Source: Arthrobacter oryzae (GTDB lineage Bacteria; Actinomycetota; Actinomycetes; Actinomycetales; Micrococcaceae). From it: a DNA stretch of 64,000 bases. Both the position numbers and the translations under genes were made by a program. Location: NCBI RefSeq assembly GCF_030812315.1, contig NZ_JAUSSM010000002.1, positions 372,001 to 436,000 on the forward strand, read 5' to 3'. Below the pieces are notes generated by a model, which saw nothing but the letters and a program-made list of their open reading frames with translations, made no database searches and had not been told where the DNA came from. Shown here in pieces: positions 41,489 through 50,172 of this stretch (position 1 is the first letter of the stretch; every line of letters starts with the position of its first letter).

Positions 41489-41782
41489 TTGCCAGTGCGT
41501 AAGGCAATCGTTCAATCACCCATCGGCCTGCACGCTCGTCCAGCCGCCATCTTTGTTCGGGCTGTCACGGACTCCGGCCTGCCGGTCAGGATAGGCAAGG
41601 ACGGGATCCTTCCTGTCGATGCCAGGTCACTGCTCGAGGTGATGACGGCCGACTTTTACTATGGCTGTGAAGTTGAACTTTCTGTTGACCCGGGGGCCCT
41701 GCCGGCCCGCTACAGCATTGAATCAGCAGAGGCCGCACTGGAAGGCCTGATCCTGCTGCTGGAGGCAGGCGCAGCCGCCTGA
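41489..41782 (+). CDS. ptsH: HPr-type phosphocarrier protein
   Basis: The 97-aa protein is the HPr shuttle of the sugar phosphotransferase system. The phosphorylated His is in SPIGLHARPAAIF. The helix with the regulatory Ser position reads VDARSLLEVMTADFYYGCEVELSV. A TTG start (MPVRKAIVQ) is chosen because AAAGGAG lies 5 nt upstream and HPr proteins begin here. It is divergent from the DasR-like gene and shares the dre-like site with it. No enzyme I gene is adjacent. Confidence 0.9.
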   Translation: MPVRKAIVQSPIGLHARPAAIFVRAVTDSGLPVRIGKDGILPVDARSLLEVMTADFYYGCEVELSVDPGALPARYSIESAEAALEGLILLLEAGAAA

Positions 41783-41875
41783 GGGCCCCTGCAGGCTTCG
41801 GCTGGCGCCCTGGCCTCCACCGAAGGCAGCGGCGTCCACTGGCGTTTGAAGGCAAATCAACCGAACGCAAAGCAA

Positions 41876-41915
41876 ACGACGGCGGGCCCCACCAAATGGT
41901 GGGGCCCGCCGTCGT
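41876..41915. terminator. bidirectional terminator between HPr and ctaF
   Basis: A perfect 18-bp stem, ACGACGGCGGGCCCCACC with its complement, encloses an AAAT loop. It lies between two convergent genes, 94 bp after the HPr gene and 20 bp from ctaF. Confidence 0.8.
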
Positions 41916-41935
41916 TATCTTTGAAGCAGTTGAGG

Positions 41936-42337
41936 CTAGTGCGCGTGATCGCCGCGGCTGTATTCGAAGACCCAGCCAACGAGGGCAATGGTCGCGAGTC
42001 CTGCCGCAATGTAAACGATCCAGAATCCGACGGCCAGGCCGAGGAAACCTGCTGCACAGGAGAGGCCCAGGACCAGCGGCCACCAGCTCCAGGGGCTGAA
42101 GTGTCCCTGCTCGCCTGCGCCCTCGTGGATCTCGGCGTCGTTGCGGTCCTCGGGGCGCATTCCCACACGCTTGCCGGTGAAGCCGAGGTAGCCACCGATC
42201 ATGCCGGCGAGGCCGCCCACGAGCAGGATGCCAAGGATGCCGACCCATTCAGACCACTGGGTCAGGAATCCGTAAACCACTGAGACCGGTACAAAGAAGA
42301 AGACTCCGGCTCCAAAAATCCATGATTCGATCTTCAC
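41936..42337 (-). CDS. ctaF: cytochrome c oxidase subunit IV
   Basis: This 133-aa protein is the actinobacterial subunit IV of the aa3 oxidase. It has four membrane helices ([78 protein letters not shown]) and the conserved loop [16 protein letters not shown]. Its start overlaps the ctaD stop by 4 bp, showing coupling in the ctaC-ctaD-ctaF operon. Confidence 0.95.
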   Translation of the reverse strand: MKIESWIFGAGVFFFVPVSVVYGFLTQWSEWVGILGILLVGGLAGMIGGYLGFTGKRVGMRPEDRNDAEIHEGAGEQGHFSPWSWWPLVLGLSCAAGFLGLAVGFWIVYIAAGLATIALVGWVFEYSRGDHAH

Positions 42338-44061
42338 TTGGCGGTGTCCTTCTGGTCGGCGTTGCCGAGCACGGCTGCTGCCGGTGCCGGTGACTCAACG
42401 GTGTGCGACTGGGCGAGCTCCGGGTGGTGGAGGTCCAGGGCAGGACGCTCCGAACGGATGCGCGGCAGGGAGGTGAAGTTGTGTCGCGGCGGCGGGCATG
42501 ACGTGGCCCACTCCAGCGAGGCACCGAAGCCCCAGGGATCGTCCACCTCAACCTTTTCGGTGCTGCGCCAGGTGATGTAGACGTTCCAGAAGAACGGAAT
42601 CAGCGAGGCGCCCAGCACGAAGGAGGAGATGGTGGAGAACTGGTTCATCCAGGTGAAGTTGTCCTGCGGCATGTAGTCGGCGTAGCGGCGGGGCATGCCC
42701 TCGACACCGAGCCAGTGCTGGATCAGGAAGGTTCCGTGGAACCCGAGGAACAGCATCCAGAAGTGGATCTTGCCCAGGCGCTCGTTGAGCATCTTGCCGG
42801 TCCACTTCGGCCACCAGAAGTAGAAACCGGCGAACATGGCGAACACCACGGTGCCGAACACCACGTAGTGGAAGTGTGCCACCACGAAGTAGGAGTCCGA
42901 AACGTGGAAGTCCAGCGGCGGCGAAGCCAGGATGATGCCGGTCAGCCCGCCGAAGAGGAAGGTCGCCAGGAAGCCGATGCTCCACAGCATGGGTGTCTCA
43001 AAGGTGATGGATCCCCGCCACATGGTGCCGATCCAGTTGAAGAACTTCACACCGGTCGGTACGGCGATCAGCATCGTCATGAAGGAGAAGAACGGCAGGA
43101 GGACCGAGCCGGTCACGTACATGTGGTGCGCCCACACGGTCACGGACAGCGCAGCAATGGCGATGGTCGCGTAGACGAGGCCCTTGTAGCCGAAGATCGG
43201 CTTGCGGCTGAAGACCGGGAAGATCTCGGAGACGATGCCGAAGAACGGCAGGGCGATGATGTACACCTCGGGGTGGCCGAAGAACCAGAACAGGTGCTGC
43301 CAGAGGACGGCGCCGCCGTTCTCAGGATCGAAGATGTGCGCGCCGAAGCGGCGGTCGGCGCCAAGGGCGAACAGGGCAGCTGCCAGCGGCGGGAAGGCCA
43401 TCAGGACCAGGATGGCCGTCACCAGCGTGTTCCAGGTGAAGATCGGCATGCGCCACATGGTCATGCCCGGGGCACGCATGCAGATGATGGTGGTGATGAA
43501 GTTGACCGCACCGAGGATGGTGCCGAAGCCCGAGAGCGCGAGGCCAAAGACCCAGAGGTCACCGCCGACGCCGGGGCTGAAGGTGGTGTTGGACAGCGGC
43601 GCGTAGGCGAACCAGCCGAACGACGCGGCACCCTGCGGGGTGATGAAGCCGGACACGGCGATTGTGGAGCCGAAAAGGAAGAACCAGAAGGCCAGTGCGT
43701 TCAGTCGCGGGAAGGCGACGTCGGGGGCGCCGATCTGCAGCGGCATGATGACGTTGGCGAAGCCCGCGAACAGCGGCGTTGCGAACATCAGCAGCATGAC
43801 CGTGCCGTGCATGGTGAACAGCTGGTTGTACTGCTCCTTGGTCTGCAGGATCTGCATGCCGGGCTCGAAGAGCTCGGCGCGGATCAGCAGGGCCATGACG
43901 CCGCCGAGGCAGAAGAACACGAAGGACGCGATCAGGTACATGTACCCGATGGTCTTGTGGTCGGTTGAGGTGATCCAGTTGACGACGATGCGTCCCTTGG
44001 ACTTCGGTACTACGGGCGCCCCAAGGGTCCCGACAGGTGCGGATTGAGTGTAAGTAGCCAC
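42334..44061 (-). CDS. ctaD: cytochrome c oxidase subunit I
   Basis: The 575-aa twelve-helix catalytic subunit binds haem a and the haem a3-CuB centre. Visible ligands include His in [13 protein letters not shown], the CuB region [15 protein letters not shown] with the Tyr cross-link, the His pair in WAHHMYVTG, and [10 protein letters not shown] for the haems. The K/D-channel regions are intact. It is in an operon with ctaC (10 bp upstream) and ctaF (4-bp overlap). Confidence 0.97.
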   Translation of the reverse strand: MATYTQSAPVGTLGAPVVPKSKGRIVVNWITSTDHKTIGYMYLIASFVFFCLGGVMALLIRAELFEPGMQILQTKEQYNQLFTMHGTVMLLMFATPLFAGFANVIMPLQIGAPDVAFPRLNALAFWFFLFGSTIAVSGFITPQGAASFGWFAYAPLSNTTFSPGVGGDLWVFGLALSGFGTILGAVNFITTIICMRAPGMTMWRMPIFTWNTLVTAILVLMAFPPLAAALFALGADRRFGAHIFDPENGGAVLWQHLFWFFGHPEVYIIALPFFGIVSEIFPVFSRKPIFGYKGLVYATIAIAALSVTVWAHHMYVTGSVLLPFFSFMTMLIAVPTGVKFFNWIGTMWRGSITFETPMLWSIGFLATFLFGGLTGIILASPPLDFHVSDSYFVVAHFHYVVFGTVVFAMFAGFYFWWPKWTGKMLNERLGKIHFWMLFLGFHGTFLIQHWLGVEGMPRRYADYMPQDNFTWMNQFSTISSFVLGASLIPFFWNVYITWRSTEKVEVDDPWGFGASLEWATSCPPPRHNFTSLPRIRSERPALDLHHPELAQSHTVESPAPAAAVLGNADQKDTAK

Positions 44062-44071
44062 GTCGCTCCCC

Positions 44072-44944
44072 TTACTTAATTTCGTTCAGGTTCGGGTTGC
44101 GGTCGTACTCTTCGCCGAGCAGTCCGGTGTTACCGTCCTGGCGCAGCTGGTCCATGTGAGCCTGGAACTCCGATTCGGAGACAACCTTCACGCGGAACAG
44201 CATTTCGGAGTGGTATTCGCCGCAGAGTTCGGCACACTTGCCGTCGTAGGTGCCCTCCTTGGTGGGGGTGAACCTGATGTAGTTCGTCTTGCCGGGGATC
44301 ATGTCGCGCTTCTGCAGGAAGGCGGGTACCCAGAAGGAGTGGATGACGTCGCGGGAGTTCAGTTCCAGGTCAACAGACTTGTTGACAGGGAGGTACAGGG
44401 TGGGCAGCTTTTCCTTGTCCACTTCAGCACCGGTGAGGTGCGCCTGCACGCCCGCTTCGTGGACGTCCTCCGTGATGACCTCGCCCTGCTTGTAGTTGAA
44501 GTCCCAGGCCCACTGCTTGCCGCGGACGTCAACGACGACGTCGGCCGGCTCGGAGCGGTTGTCAATCGCCTGCTGGTCGCGGTCGGTGAAGTAGAAGAAC
44601 ACCAGCACCATGAACAGCGGGATGGTCAGGTAGAAGACCTCGAGCGGAAGATTGAAGCTGGTCTGCCGCGGGAAGCCCACGGTGCCCTTGCGGCGGCGGT
44701 AGGCGACGATGCACCAGACCAGGAGCCCCCAGGTAATGATGCCCACGACCAGTGCGGCAATCCATGAGTTGACCCAGAGGTCCATGATGCGGTCAGTGTG
44801 ATTGGTGGTGCCACGCTCGGTGGGCAACCAGCCTCTCTGTACCTCTGGTGAACATCCAGTCAAAGCCAACGCGCCGGCTAGTGCCAAGCCAGTGATCGTA
44901 GTGATCTGTTTGCGTCGGCTGCCGGTTCGGTTCTGCGAACTCAC
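44072..44944 (-). CDS. ctaC: cytochrome c oxidase subunit II (lipoprotein)
   Basis: The 290-aa subunit accepts electrons at CuA. It has a lipoprotein signal ([15 protein letters not shown]), two membrane helices ([24 protein letters not shown] and [19 protein letters not shown]) and a cupredoxin domain with the CuA ligands in [12 protein letters not shown] plus the upstream His of HSFWVPAF. It is the first gene of the ctaC-ctaD-ctaF operon. Electrons are expected from QcrC. Confidence 0.97.
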   Translation of the reverse strand: MSSQNRTGSRRKQITTITGLALAGALALTGCSPEVQRGWLPTERGTTNHTDRIMDLWVNSWIAALVVGIITWGLLVWCIVAYRRRKGTVGFPRQTSFNLPLEVFYLTIPLFMVLVFFYFTDRDQQAIDNRSEPADVVVDVRGKQWAWDFNYKQGEVITEDVHEAGVQAHLTGAEVDKEKLPTLYLPVNKSVDLELNSRDVIHSFWVPAFLQKRDMIPGKTNYIRFTPTKEGTYDGKCAELCGEYHSEMLFRVKVVSESEFQAHMDQLRQDGNTGLLGEEYDRNPNLNEIK

Positions 44945-45073
44945 AGACGGCCCTTCCTACTTGTTGCTGTTGCCCGGGCCGTAGATGGCTCCCCGGGCAC
45001 ACTAAAAGTTTTACTACTCGATGTAGAGCTTACCGCTCCCCAGGGGATTTCGCCCACATGTCGGCACAGTGCG

Positions 45074-45099
45074 TCGGCACCGGTAAAAACCGGTGCCGA
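45074..45099 (-). terminator. hairpin after erpA
   Basis: An 11-bp perfect stem (TCGGCACCGGT and complement) encloses AAAA, 31 bp past the erpA stop on the minus strand. It lacks a clear T-run. Confidence 0.55.
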
Positions 45100-45129
45100 A
45101 AGCAAGCTGTCACGGGGCAATCAGCCGGG

Positions 45130-45519
45130 TTAGTGGAACGAATCTCCGCATGCGCAGGAACCGCCGGCGTTGGGGTTGTCGATGGTGAATCCCTGCTTCG
45201 AGATGGTGTCCTCGAAGTCGATGCTGGCGCCGCTCAGGTAAGGAACGCTCATCTTGTCCACTACGACCTCGACGCCGTCATAGTCGCGCACGGCGTCCCC
45301 GTCGAGCAGCCGCTCGTCGAAGTAGAGCTGGTAGATCAGCCCGGAGCAACCGCCCGGCTGGACAGCAACGCGCAGACGAAGATCTGTACGGCCTTCCTGC
45401 TCCAGCAGGCTGCGGACCTTGCCGGCGGCGACGTCGGTCAGCTTGACCTCGTGCGTGGCCAGGTCTTCGCTTGCGGTGCCGGTGGCTGCGTTGCTGTTTT
45501 CATTGGTTGTAGTGCTCAT
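45130..45519 (-). CDS. erpA: iron-sulfur cluster insertion protein ErpA
   Basis: The 129-aa A-type carrier delivers [Fe-S] clusters to target enzymes. The three conserved cysteines are in VQPGGCSGLIYQLYF and GGSCACGDSFH. The body KLTDVAAGKVRSLLEQEGRTDLRLRVAV is typical. The first 22 residues (Thr/Asn/Ala-rich) are a disordered extension. It lies upstream of the oxidase operon but is a separate unit. In actinobacteria it is the main A-type carrier and is usually essential (family knowledge). Confidence 0.95.
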   Translation of the reverse strand: MSTTTNENSNAATGTASEDLATHEVKLTDVAAGKVRSLLEQEGRTDLRLRVAVQPGGCSGLIYQLYFDERLLDGDAVRDYDGVEVVVDKMSVPYLSGASIDFEDTISKQGFTIDNPNAGGSCACGDSFH

Positions 45520-45657
45520 TGGCCTACCTTCTTACGACGGTGGTGGCGACTCGGCTTTCGCGTTGCCCGCCCCTACGGAAACGGTATGGGCTATAGCTAC
45601 ATGCTACGTCGATCCTGCGTGTAGCTCTAACTTCTGACGTAACCGTGGCCATACCCT

Positions 45658-45702
45658 GGATGTTCCCTGACGGATCCGGAACGTGCCCGCCAGGGAACAT
45701 CC
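45658..45702 (-). terminator. hairpin after M20 peptidase gene
   Basis: A 12-bp stem, GGATGTTCCCTG with its exact complement, encloses a 21-nt loop that itself holds the palindrome CGGATCCG. It sits 25 bp past the peptidase stop. The large loop makes it a weaker terminator call. Confidence 0.45.
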
Positions 45703-45726
45703 GGCACCTGCCTCAGGGGCCCGGTA

Positions 45727-47157
45727 TCAGCCAAGACCCTCTTGGTTCAGCCGTGCCAGCAGGAGCGCTTCGGCCACGACGGCGTTGCGGAAGTCCTCCA
45801 GGTGGAGCGACTCGTTGGCGCTGTGGGCCCTTGAATCCGGGTCTTCCACGCCGGTTACAAGGATCTGCACTTCAGGGTAGACCTCGGTGAGATCCGCAAT
45901 AAAGGGAATGGACCCGCCGATCCCCATTTCCACGGCGGGAACGCCCCAGGCCTCTCCGAGCGCCCACATTGCCATCCCGGCCGCAACGGAATCCGTGTCC
46001 GTCAGGAACGGGTTTCCGCTCTCCCCCGGCGTGAACACCACCTTGGCACCGAACGGCGCATTGGCCTCAACGTGGCTCTTCACGGCGGCCATTGCCTCGG
46101 CCGGGTCCTGTCCCGGGGCCAGCCGCAGGCTGAACTTGGCCCGTGCCCGCGGCAGCAGTGTATTGGAAGCCACGTCCACTGCGGGAGCGTCGAATCCGAT
46201 GATGGAGAGGGCCGGCTTGGTCCAGAGCCGGGAGGCGATGCTCCCGGTACCGGCCAGGCGGACGCCGTCGAGCACCGACGCGTCGGCCCGGTATTCGGCT
46301 TCCGTCAGGTCGACGGAGACGTCGTCCCTGCTCACCAGGCCGCTCACTGCAACGTTTCCGTCGTCGTCGTGGAGCGTGGCGATCAGGCGTGACAGCAGCG
46401 TGGGAGCGTCAAGCACTGCCCCGCCGAACATCCCGGAGTGCACAGCGTGCTCCAGGACCTGGACCTCGATGGTCCCGTCTACCAGGCCGCGCAGGCTGGT
46501 GGTCAGGGCGGGAATCCCGACTTTCCAGTTGCTGGAGTCCGCCACCACAATGACGTCGGCGCGCAACAGTTCGCGGTGGGTTTCGAGGAAGGTGCGGAAA
46601 GTCGGCGAGCCCGCTTCCTCCTCGCCTTCGAAGAAGAACGTCACCCCAAGCCCCAGTTTGTCGGCCAGGACTTCGGTGACGGCGGCGTACGCGGCGATGT
46701 GGGCCATGATGCCTGCTTTGTCATCGGCCGCGCCCCGTCCGTAGAGCCGGCCGTCGCGTTCGACGGCGGTGAACGGTTCGGTCTCCCACAGCGCCAGGTC
46801 TCCGGTCGGCTGGACGTCGTGGTGGGCGTAGAGCAGGATCGTTGGCTTTCCCTCGGCCGCCGTCCGGCGCGCTACGACCGCCGGCCCGCCCGGAGTTCCG
46901 TCCTCTTTATTGCACCGCAGGATCCTGACATCCTCGATTCCCGCCGCCCGCACCAGGTCCGCGACAGCCTCGGCGCTGCGGTCCAGCGGGGCAGGATCGA
47001 AGCTTGGCCAGGCGATACCCGGAAGCTGAACAAGGTCCTTCAGGTGTCCGACAGTGGTGTCAAAGGACTCGTGAACGGCCCGGCGCAGGGCATCGACGTC
47101 GATCCCGCCGAATCCTGCGCTGAATTTTTGCGGGGTCCCCGCCGGTGATGAAGTCAT
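45727..47157 (-). CDS. M20 family dipeptidase
   Basis: The 476-aa metallopeptidase is of the M20/PepV-CNDP-like type and cleaves dipeptides in the cytosol. Metal ligands are in ILLYAHHDVQPTGD (His, Asp), LYGRGAADDKAGIMAH (bridging Asp), FFFEGEEEAGSP (catalytic Glu and ligand) and DPDSRAHSANESLHLED (His). The dimerisation lid domain lies at about residues 200-330. An ATG (MTSSPAGTP) follows a TAGGGT -10 box by 7 nt. Long upstream in-frame extension is not coding-like. Confidence 0.92.
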   Translation of the reverse strand: MTSSPAGTPQKFSAGFGGIDVDALRRAVHESFDTTVGHLKDLVQLPGIAWPSFDPAPLDRSAEAVADLVRAAGIEDVRILRCNKEDGTPGGPAVVARRTAAEGKPTILLYAHHDVQPTGDLALWETEPFTAVERDGRLYGRGAADDKAGIMAHIAAYAAVTEVLADKLGLGVTFFFEGEEEAGSPTFRTFLETHRELLRADVIVVADSSNWKVGIPALTTSLRGLVDGTIEVQVLEHAVHSGMFGGAVLDAPTLLSRLIATLHDDDGNVAVSGLVSRDDVSVDLTEAEYRADASVLDGVRLAGTGSIASRLWTKPALSIIGFDAPAVDVASNTLLPRARAKFSLRLAPGQDPAEAMAAVKSHVEANAPFGAKVVFTPGESGNPFLTDTDSVAAGMAMWALGEAWGVPAVEMGIGGSIPFIADLTEVYPEVQILVTGVEDPDSRAHSANESLHLEDFRNAVVAEALLLARLNQEGLG

Positions 47158-47164
47158 GGCCAAA

Positions 47165-47170
47165 ACCCTA
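47165..47170 (-). promoter_or_regulatory. -10 box of leaderless M20 peptidase gene
   Basis: TAGGGT is separated by TTTGGCC from the ATG at 47157. Confidence 0.5.
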
Positions 47171-47276
47171 CCTGTGTGGAGGACCACAGGAAACACTCGG
47201 GAAGGGACCCGTCGGCTCCCTCGATCCGTCGCCGGCGGAGTGTGTGACATATGACTTTTCGCCAGCGCGTGCAAGG

Positions 47277-47282
47277 TATTCT
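47277..47282 (+). promoter_or_regulatory. -10 box of leaderless DUF3043 gene
   Basis: TATTCT lies six bases before the GTG at 47289; CTTTTC or ATGACT further upstream could be a weak -35. Confidence 0.5.
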
Positions 47283-47288
47283 GTAGGG

Positions 47289-47891
47289 GTGTTTGGACGT
47301 AAAAAGGAAGCGCCGGCGGCGCAGGACGTAGTTGACCAGCAGGCAGCCGAGGCATTGACCCGGCAGGATGCAGCCCTTGGCAAGGGCGCGCCCACGCCCA
47401 AGCGCAAGGCACAGGAAGCGGCGCGGAAGCGTCCCCTGGTGCCGGAGGATCGAAAGGCCTCCAAAGCAGCAGAGCGGGCAGCCGTCCAGGAACAGCGGAT
47501 CAAGATGCGCCAGGCCTTGGACACCGGCGACGAAAAGTTCCTGCCCCTTCGGGACAAGGGTCCGCAGAAGCGCTATGCGCGAGACTATGTGGATGCCCGT
47601 TTCAGCCTGGGCGAGTACCTGATGTTCGGCGCACTGGTGTTCGTCATCGTCTCGCTTCTGGTGCCGTCCACCAGCGAGTCGATGATCTACGTCCTGGGTG
47701 GCTTCTGGGTGATGTTCCTGGCTGTGTTCGTCGACGTTTTCATCCTGTCGCGCAAGCTCCGGAAGCGCCTCACCGAAAAGTTCGGCGAGGTGGAACGCGG
47801 CACCGTCTGGTACGGATCCATGCGCTCACTCCAGTTCCGCAAGCTGCGGCTTCCCAAGCCGCTCGTCAAGCGCGGAGAATTCCCCGCCTGA
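47289..47891 (+). CDS. DUF3043 membrane protein
   Basis: This 200-aa actinobacterial protein has a long charged N-terminal region (FGRKKEAPAAQDVVDQQ... with ALGKGAPTPKRKAQEAARKRP), the conserved DKGPQKRYARDYVDARFSLGEY, and two membrane helices (LMFGALVFVIVSLLVPS and YVLGGFWVMFLAVFVDVFIL) before a basic C-terminus. DUF3043 has no known function. The family begins VFGRKK, agreeing with the GTG and its -10 box. The gene is divergent from the M20 peptidase. Confidence 0.9.
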   Translation: MFGRKKEAPAAQDVVDQQAAEALTRQDAALGKGAPTPKRKAQEAARKRPLVPEDRKASKAAERAAVQEQRIKMRQALDTGDEKFLPLRDKGPQKRYARDYVDARFSLGEYLMFGALVFVIVSLLVPSTSESMIYVLGGFWVMFLAVFVDVFILSRKLRKRLTEKFGEVERGTVWYGSMRSLQFRKLRLPKPLVKRGEFPA

Positions 47892-47901
47892 TACAGGCCG
47901 C

Positions 47902-47936
47902 AAAAAGCCCCGGCAGTCCGACTGCCGGGGCTTTTT
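47902..47936. terminator. bidirectional terminator between DUF3043 gene and pyrD
   Basis: A 16-bp perfect stem (AAAAAGCCCCGGCAGT and complement) with a CCG loop is flanked by A and T runs, the classical intrinsic terminator in both directions. Confidence 0.88.
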
Positions 47937-47969
47937 TCGTCGTCAGGCGCCGTACGCCGACAAATCGGG

Positions 47970-49043
47970 CTAGCGCCGGACGGGGTGCTTGGCCAGCTGC
48001 CGGTTAATGCGCGCTGCCCAGAAGGGTCCTTCGTAGAGGAACGCGGTGTAGCCCTGCACCAGGGTGGCCCCGGCATCGAGACGTTCCTGGACATCCTTGG
48101 CAGTCTCCACGCCGCCGACCGAAACCAATGTCAGTGAACCGCCGGTTGCTTCCCTGAGGCGGCGCAGGACTTGCAGTGACCGTTCCTTCAGGGGTGCGCC
48201 GGACAGTCCGCCGGCTCCGCACTCCTGGACTTTTGCCGCGTCGGCGGTGAGGCCTTCCCTGCCGATCGTCGTGTTGGTGGCGATGATTCCGTCCAGCTTC
48301 AGGTCCAGGGCCAGCCGCGCGACGTCGTCGATGTCCTCGTCAGTCAGGTCGGGGGCGATCTTCACCAGGAGCGGAACGTGCCTTCCGGCTGCCTTGTCTG
48401 CTTCCTCCCCCACTGACTTGAGCAGGGGCCGGAGGGTTTCCACGTTCTGAAGCAGGCGGAGCCCCGGTGTGTTGGGGGAACTGACGTTCACCACGAGGTA
48501 GTCGGCCGCGGGCGCAAGGTTCCGGGCGCTGACGAGGTAATCGCCGACCGCGTCTTCGAGCTCCACCACCTTGCTCTTGCCGATGTTGACGCCGATCACC
48601 GGACGGACGGCCGGGTGCCGGCGCTGCAGGGCCGCCCTGGCGGACTTGAGCCGGGGGGCGACGGCGGTGGCGCCGTCGTTGTTGAACCCCATCCGGTTGA
48701 TGACAGCCTTGTCCTCGACGAGGCGGAAAAGACGCGGCTTTTCATTGCCGGGCTGTGCCTGCCCGGTGATGGTGCCGACCTCCACATGGCCGAACCCGAG
48801 CTCGGTCAGCGCCTCAATGCCGTGTCCCTCCTTGTCAAAGCCGGCGGCGAGGCCGAACGGCGAGGGGAACGTGAGTCCGAAGGCTGAGGTCTGCAGCGAC
48901 GGCGCAGGCGCGGTGAACTTTGCCAGGACCTTGCCCGCCCCTGAGGTGTGGGCCAACCGGATGGCCCGGAAGCCGATCTTGTGGGCGCGTTCGGCGTCCA
49001 TCCATGAAAAGGCCAAGCGGAAGAAGGTGGGATATGCGCGCAT
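47970..49043 (-). CDS. pyrD: quinone-dependent dihydroorotate dehydrogenase (class 2)
   Basis: The 357-aa membrane-associated flavoprotein oxidises dihydroorotate to orotate in pyrimidine synthesis and passes electrons to quinone. The N-terminal helices (LAFSWMDAERAHKIGFRAIRL) that bind the membrane and quinone identify class 2. The FMN/active-site blocks are FGLAAGFDKEGHGIEAL, VVNVSSPNTPGLRLL with the catalytic Ser, KIAPDLTDEDI and SVGGVETAKDVQERLDAGA. It stands alone, convergent with the DUF3043 gene. Confidence 0.96.
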   Translation of the reverse strand: MRAYPTFFRLAFSWMDAERAHKIGFRAIRLAHTSGAGKVLAKFTAPAPSLQTSAFGLTFPSPFGLAAGFDKEGHGIEALTELGFGHVEVGTITGQAQPGNEKPRLFRLVEDKAVINRMGFNNDGATAVAPRLKSARAALQRRHPAVRPVIGVNIGKSKVVELEDAVGDYLVSARNLAPAADYLVVNVSSPNTPGLRLLQNVETLRPLLKSVGEEADKAAGRHVPLLVKIAPDLTDEDIDDVARLALDLKLDGIIATNTTIGREGLTADAAKVQECGAGGLSGAPLKERSLQVLRRLREATGGSLTLVSVGGVETAKDVQERLDAGATLVQGYTAFLYEGPFWAARINRQLAKHPVRR

Positions 49044-49155
49044 GACTCCAGTTTTCCCGTTCCGGCGGCGCAGACCAAACCGGCGCGCAGGTCAGGCGGC
49101 GGTGTGACGCATCCTGCAGCCACAGTGGTTGCTCGCTGCCGCCGCGCGCGTTGTC

Positions 49156-49161
49156 TAGGCT
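49156..49161 (+). promoter_or_regulatory. -10 box of the leaderless hydrolase pair
   Basis: TAGGCT, then GGGCAG, then the ATG at 49168. It is identical in sequence and almost identical in spacing to the boxes before polA, the DHFR-like gene and the Eis-like gene. Confidence 0.6.
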
Positions 49162-49167
49162 GGGCAG

Positions 49168-50172
49168 ATGAAGTGGCACACAGACATCCTGGGGGATGAT
49201 TTCGAAGCCTGCACCTATCAGGCGACGGGCGCCGACGGCCTGGAGCGCACGGCCACCCTGGTGCGGCACGCGCCAAACCGCGGACCGGAACGCCCCCCGG
49301 TTCCCCGGCCGCTCCCCCGCCGGGCCATCCTCTTCCTGCACGGCTGGAGCGACTACTTCTTCAATGTGGAACTTGCCCAGTTCTGGACGGACAACGGATT
49401 TGAGTTCTTCGCGCTGGACATGCACAACCACGGACGGAGCCTGCAGCCTGACACCCCCGGCGGCTTCGTGGCTGATCTCGACGACTACGACGCCGAAATC
49501 GGCAAGGCAATCGGAATCATTGGCTCCCTCTGGCCGGAGGAAGCCGGGAGGCCGTCGCTGACCCTGATGGGCCACTCAACCGGCGGCCTTGTTGCCGCCC
49601 TGTGGGTCAGCCGCCATCCAGGGGTTGCCGCCCATCTGGTCCTTAACAGCCCGTGGCTCGAAATGCACGGCAGCTCCCTGGTCCGGCGGGCGGCACGGTC
49701 CATGGTGGGGCCGCTGGCGCGTTACCGGCCGGAAGCAGTGCTGCGGCTGCCCGAGCGGGGATTCTATTGGCGGAGCATCAGCAGCGAGGCCGAGGGCGAG
49801 TGGACGCTGGACAACAAGTACCGGCCGCCCATGGCTTTTCCCGTGCGGGCCGGATGGCTCAGGGCAGTGCTGGCCGGGCATTCGCGCGTGGCCCGCGGGC
49901 TGCGGATCGACATCCCCATCCTGGTGCTGCTGTCCGGGGCCAGCCAGACGGGGATGTTCTGGACGGAAGCGATGCGGAGCACCGACGCCGTGCTGGATGT
50001 GAACACCATCGCGATCCGTGCCATGGCCCTGGGCCGGTCGGTCACCCTCGAGCGGATCGACGGCGCCCTCCACGACGTCTTCCTGTCTCCGGCCCACGTC
50101 CGGGCGGACGCCTACGCCCGGCTGAGCCGCTGGATCCGGGGATACATCCTGGAGGAAGGCGGCAAGGAATGA
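49168..50172 (+). CDS. alpha/beta hydrolase, first of a tandem pair
   Basis: The 334-aa protein is a serine hydrolase of the lysophospholipase/monoacylglycerol-lipase-like group. It has ILFLHGWSDYFFNVELAQFW, FFALDMHNHGRSLQPD, the nucleophile elbow LMGHSTGGLVAALW, then an aspartate in LVLLSGAS-x-T context and a late His in IDGALHDVFLSPAHV. The HGWSDYF start and the HDVFLS end recur in the next gene. No signal peptide is present. The substrate is unknown. Confidence 0.87.
   Translation: MKWHTDILGDDFEACTYQATGADGLERTATLVRHAPNRGPERPPVPRPLPRRAILFLHGWSDYFFNVELAQFWTDNGFEFFALDMHNHGRSLQPDTPGGFVADLDDYDAEIGKAIGIIGSLWPEEAGRPSLTLMGHSTGGLVAALWVSRHPGVAAHLVLNSPWLEMHGSSLVRRAARSMVGPLARYRPEAVLRLPERGFYWRSISSEAEGEWTLDNKYRPPMAFPVRAGWLRAVLAGHSRVARGLRIDIPILVLLSGASQTGMFWTEAMRSTDAVLDVNTIAIRAMALGRSVTLERIDGALHDVFLSPAHVRADAYARLSRWIRGYILEEGGKE

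Noticed and set aside
42715..43968. 417-aa open frame opposite ctaD
   Set aside because: Very acidic and Glu/Gly-rich translation antisense to cytochrome oxidase subunit I; no start signal or motif.
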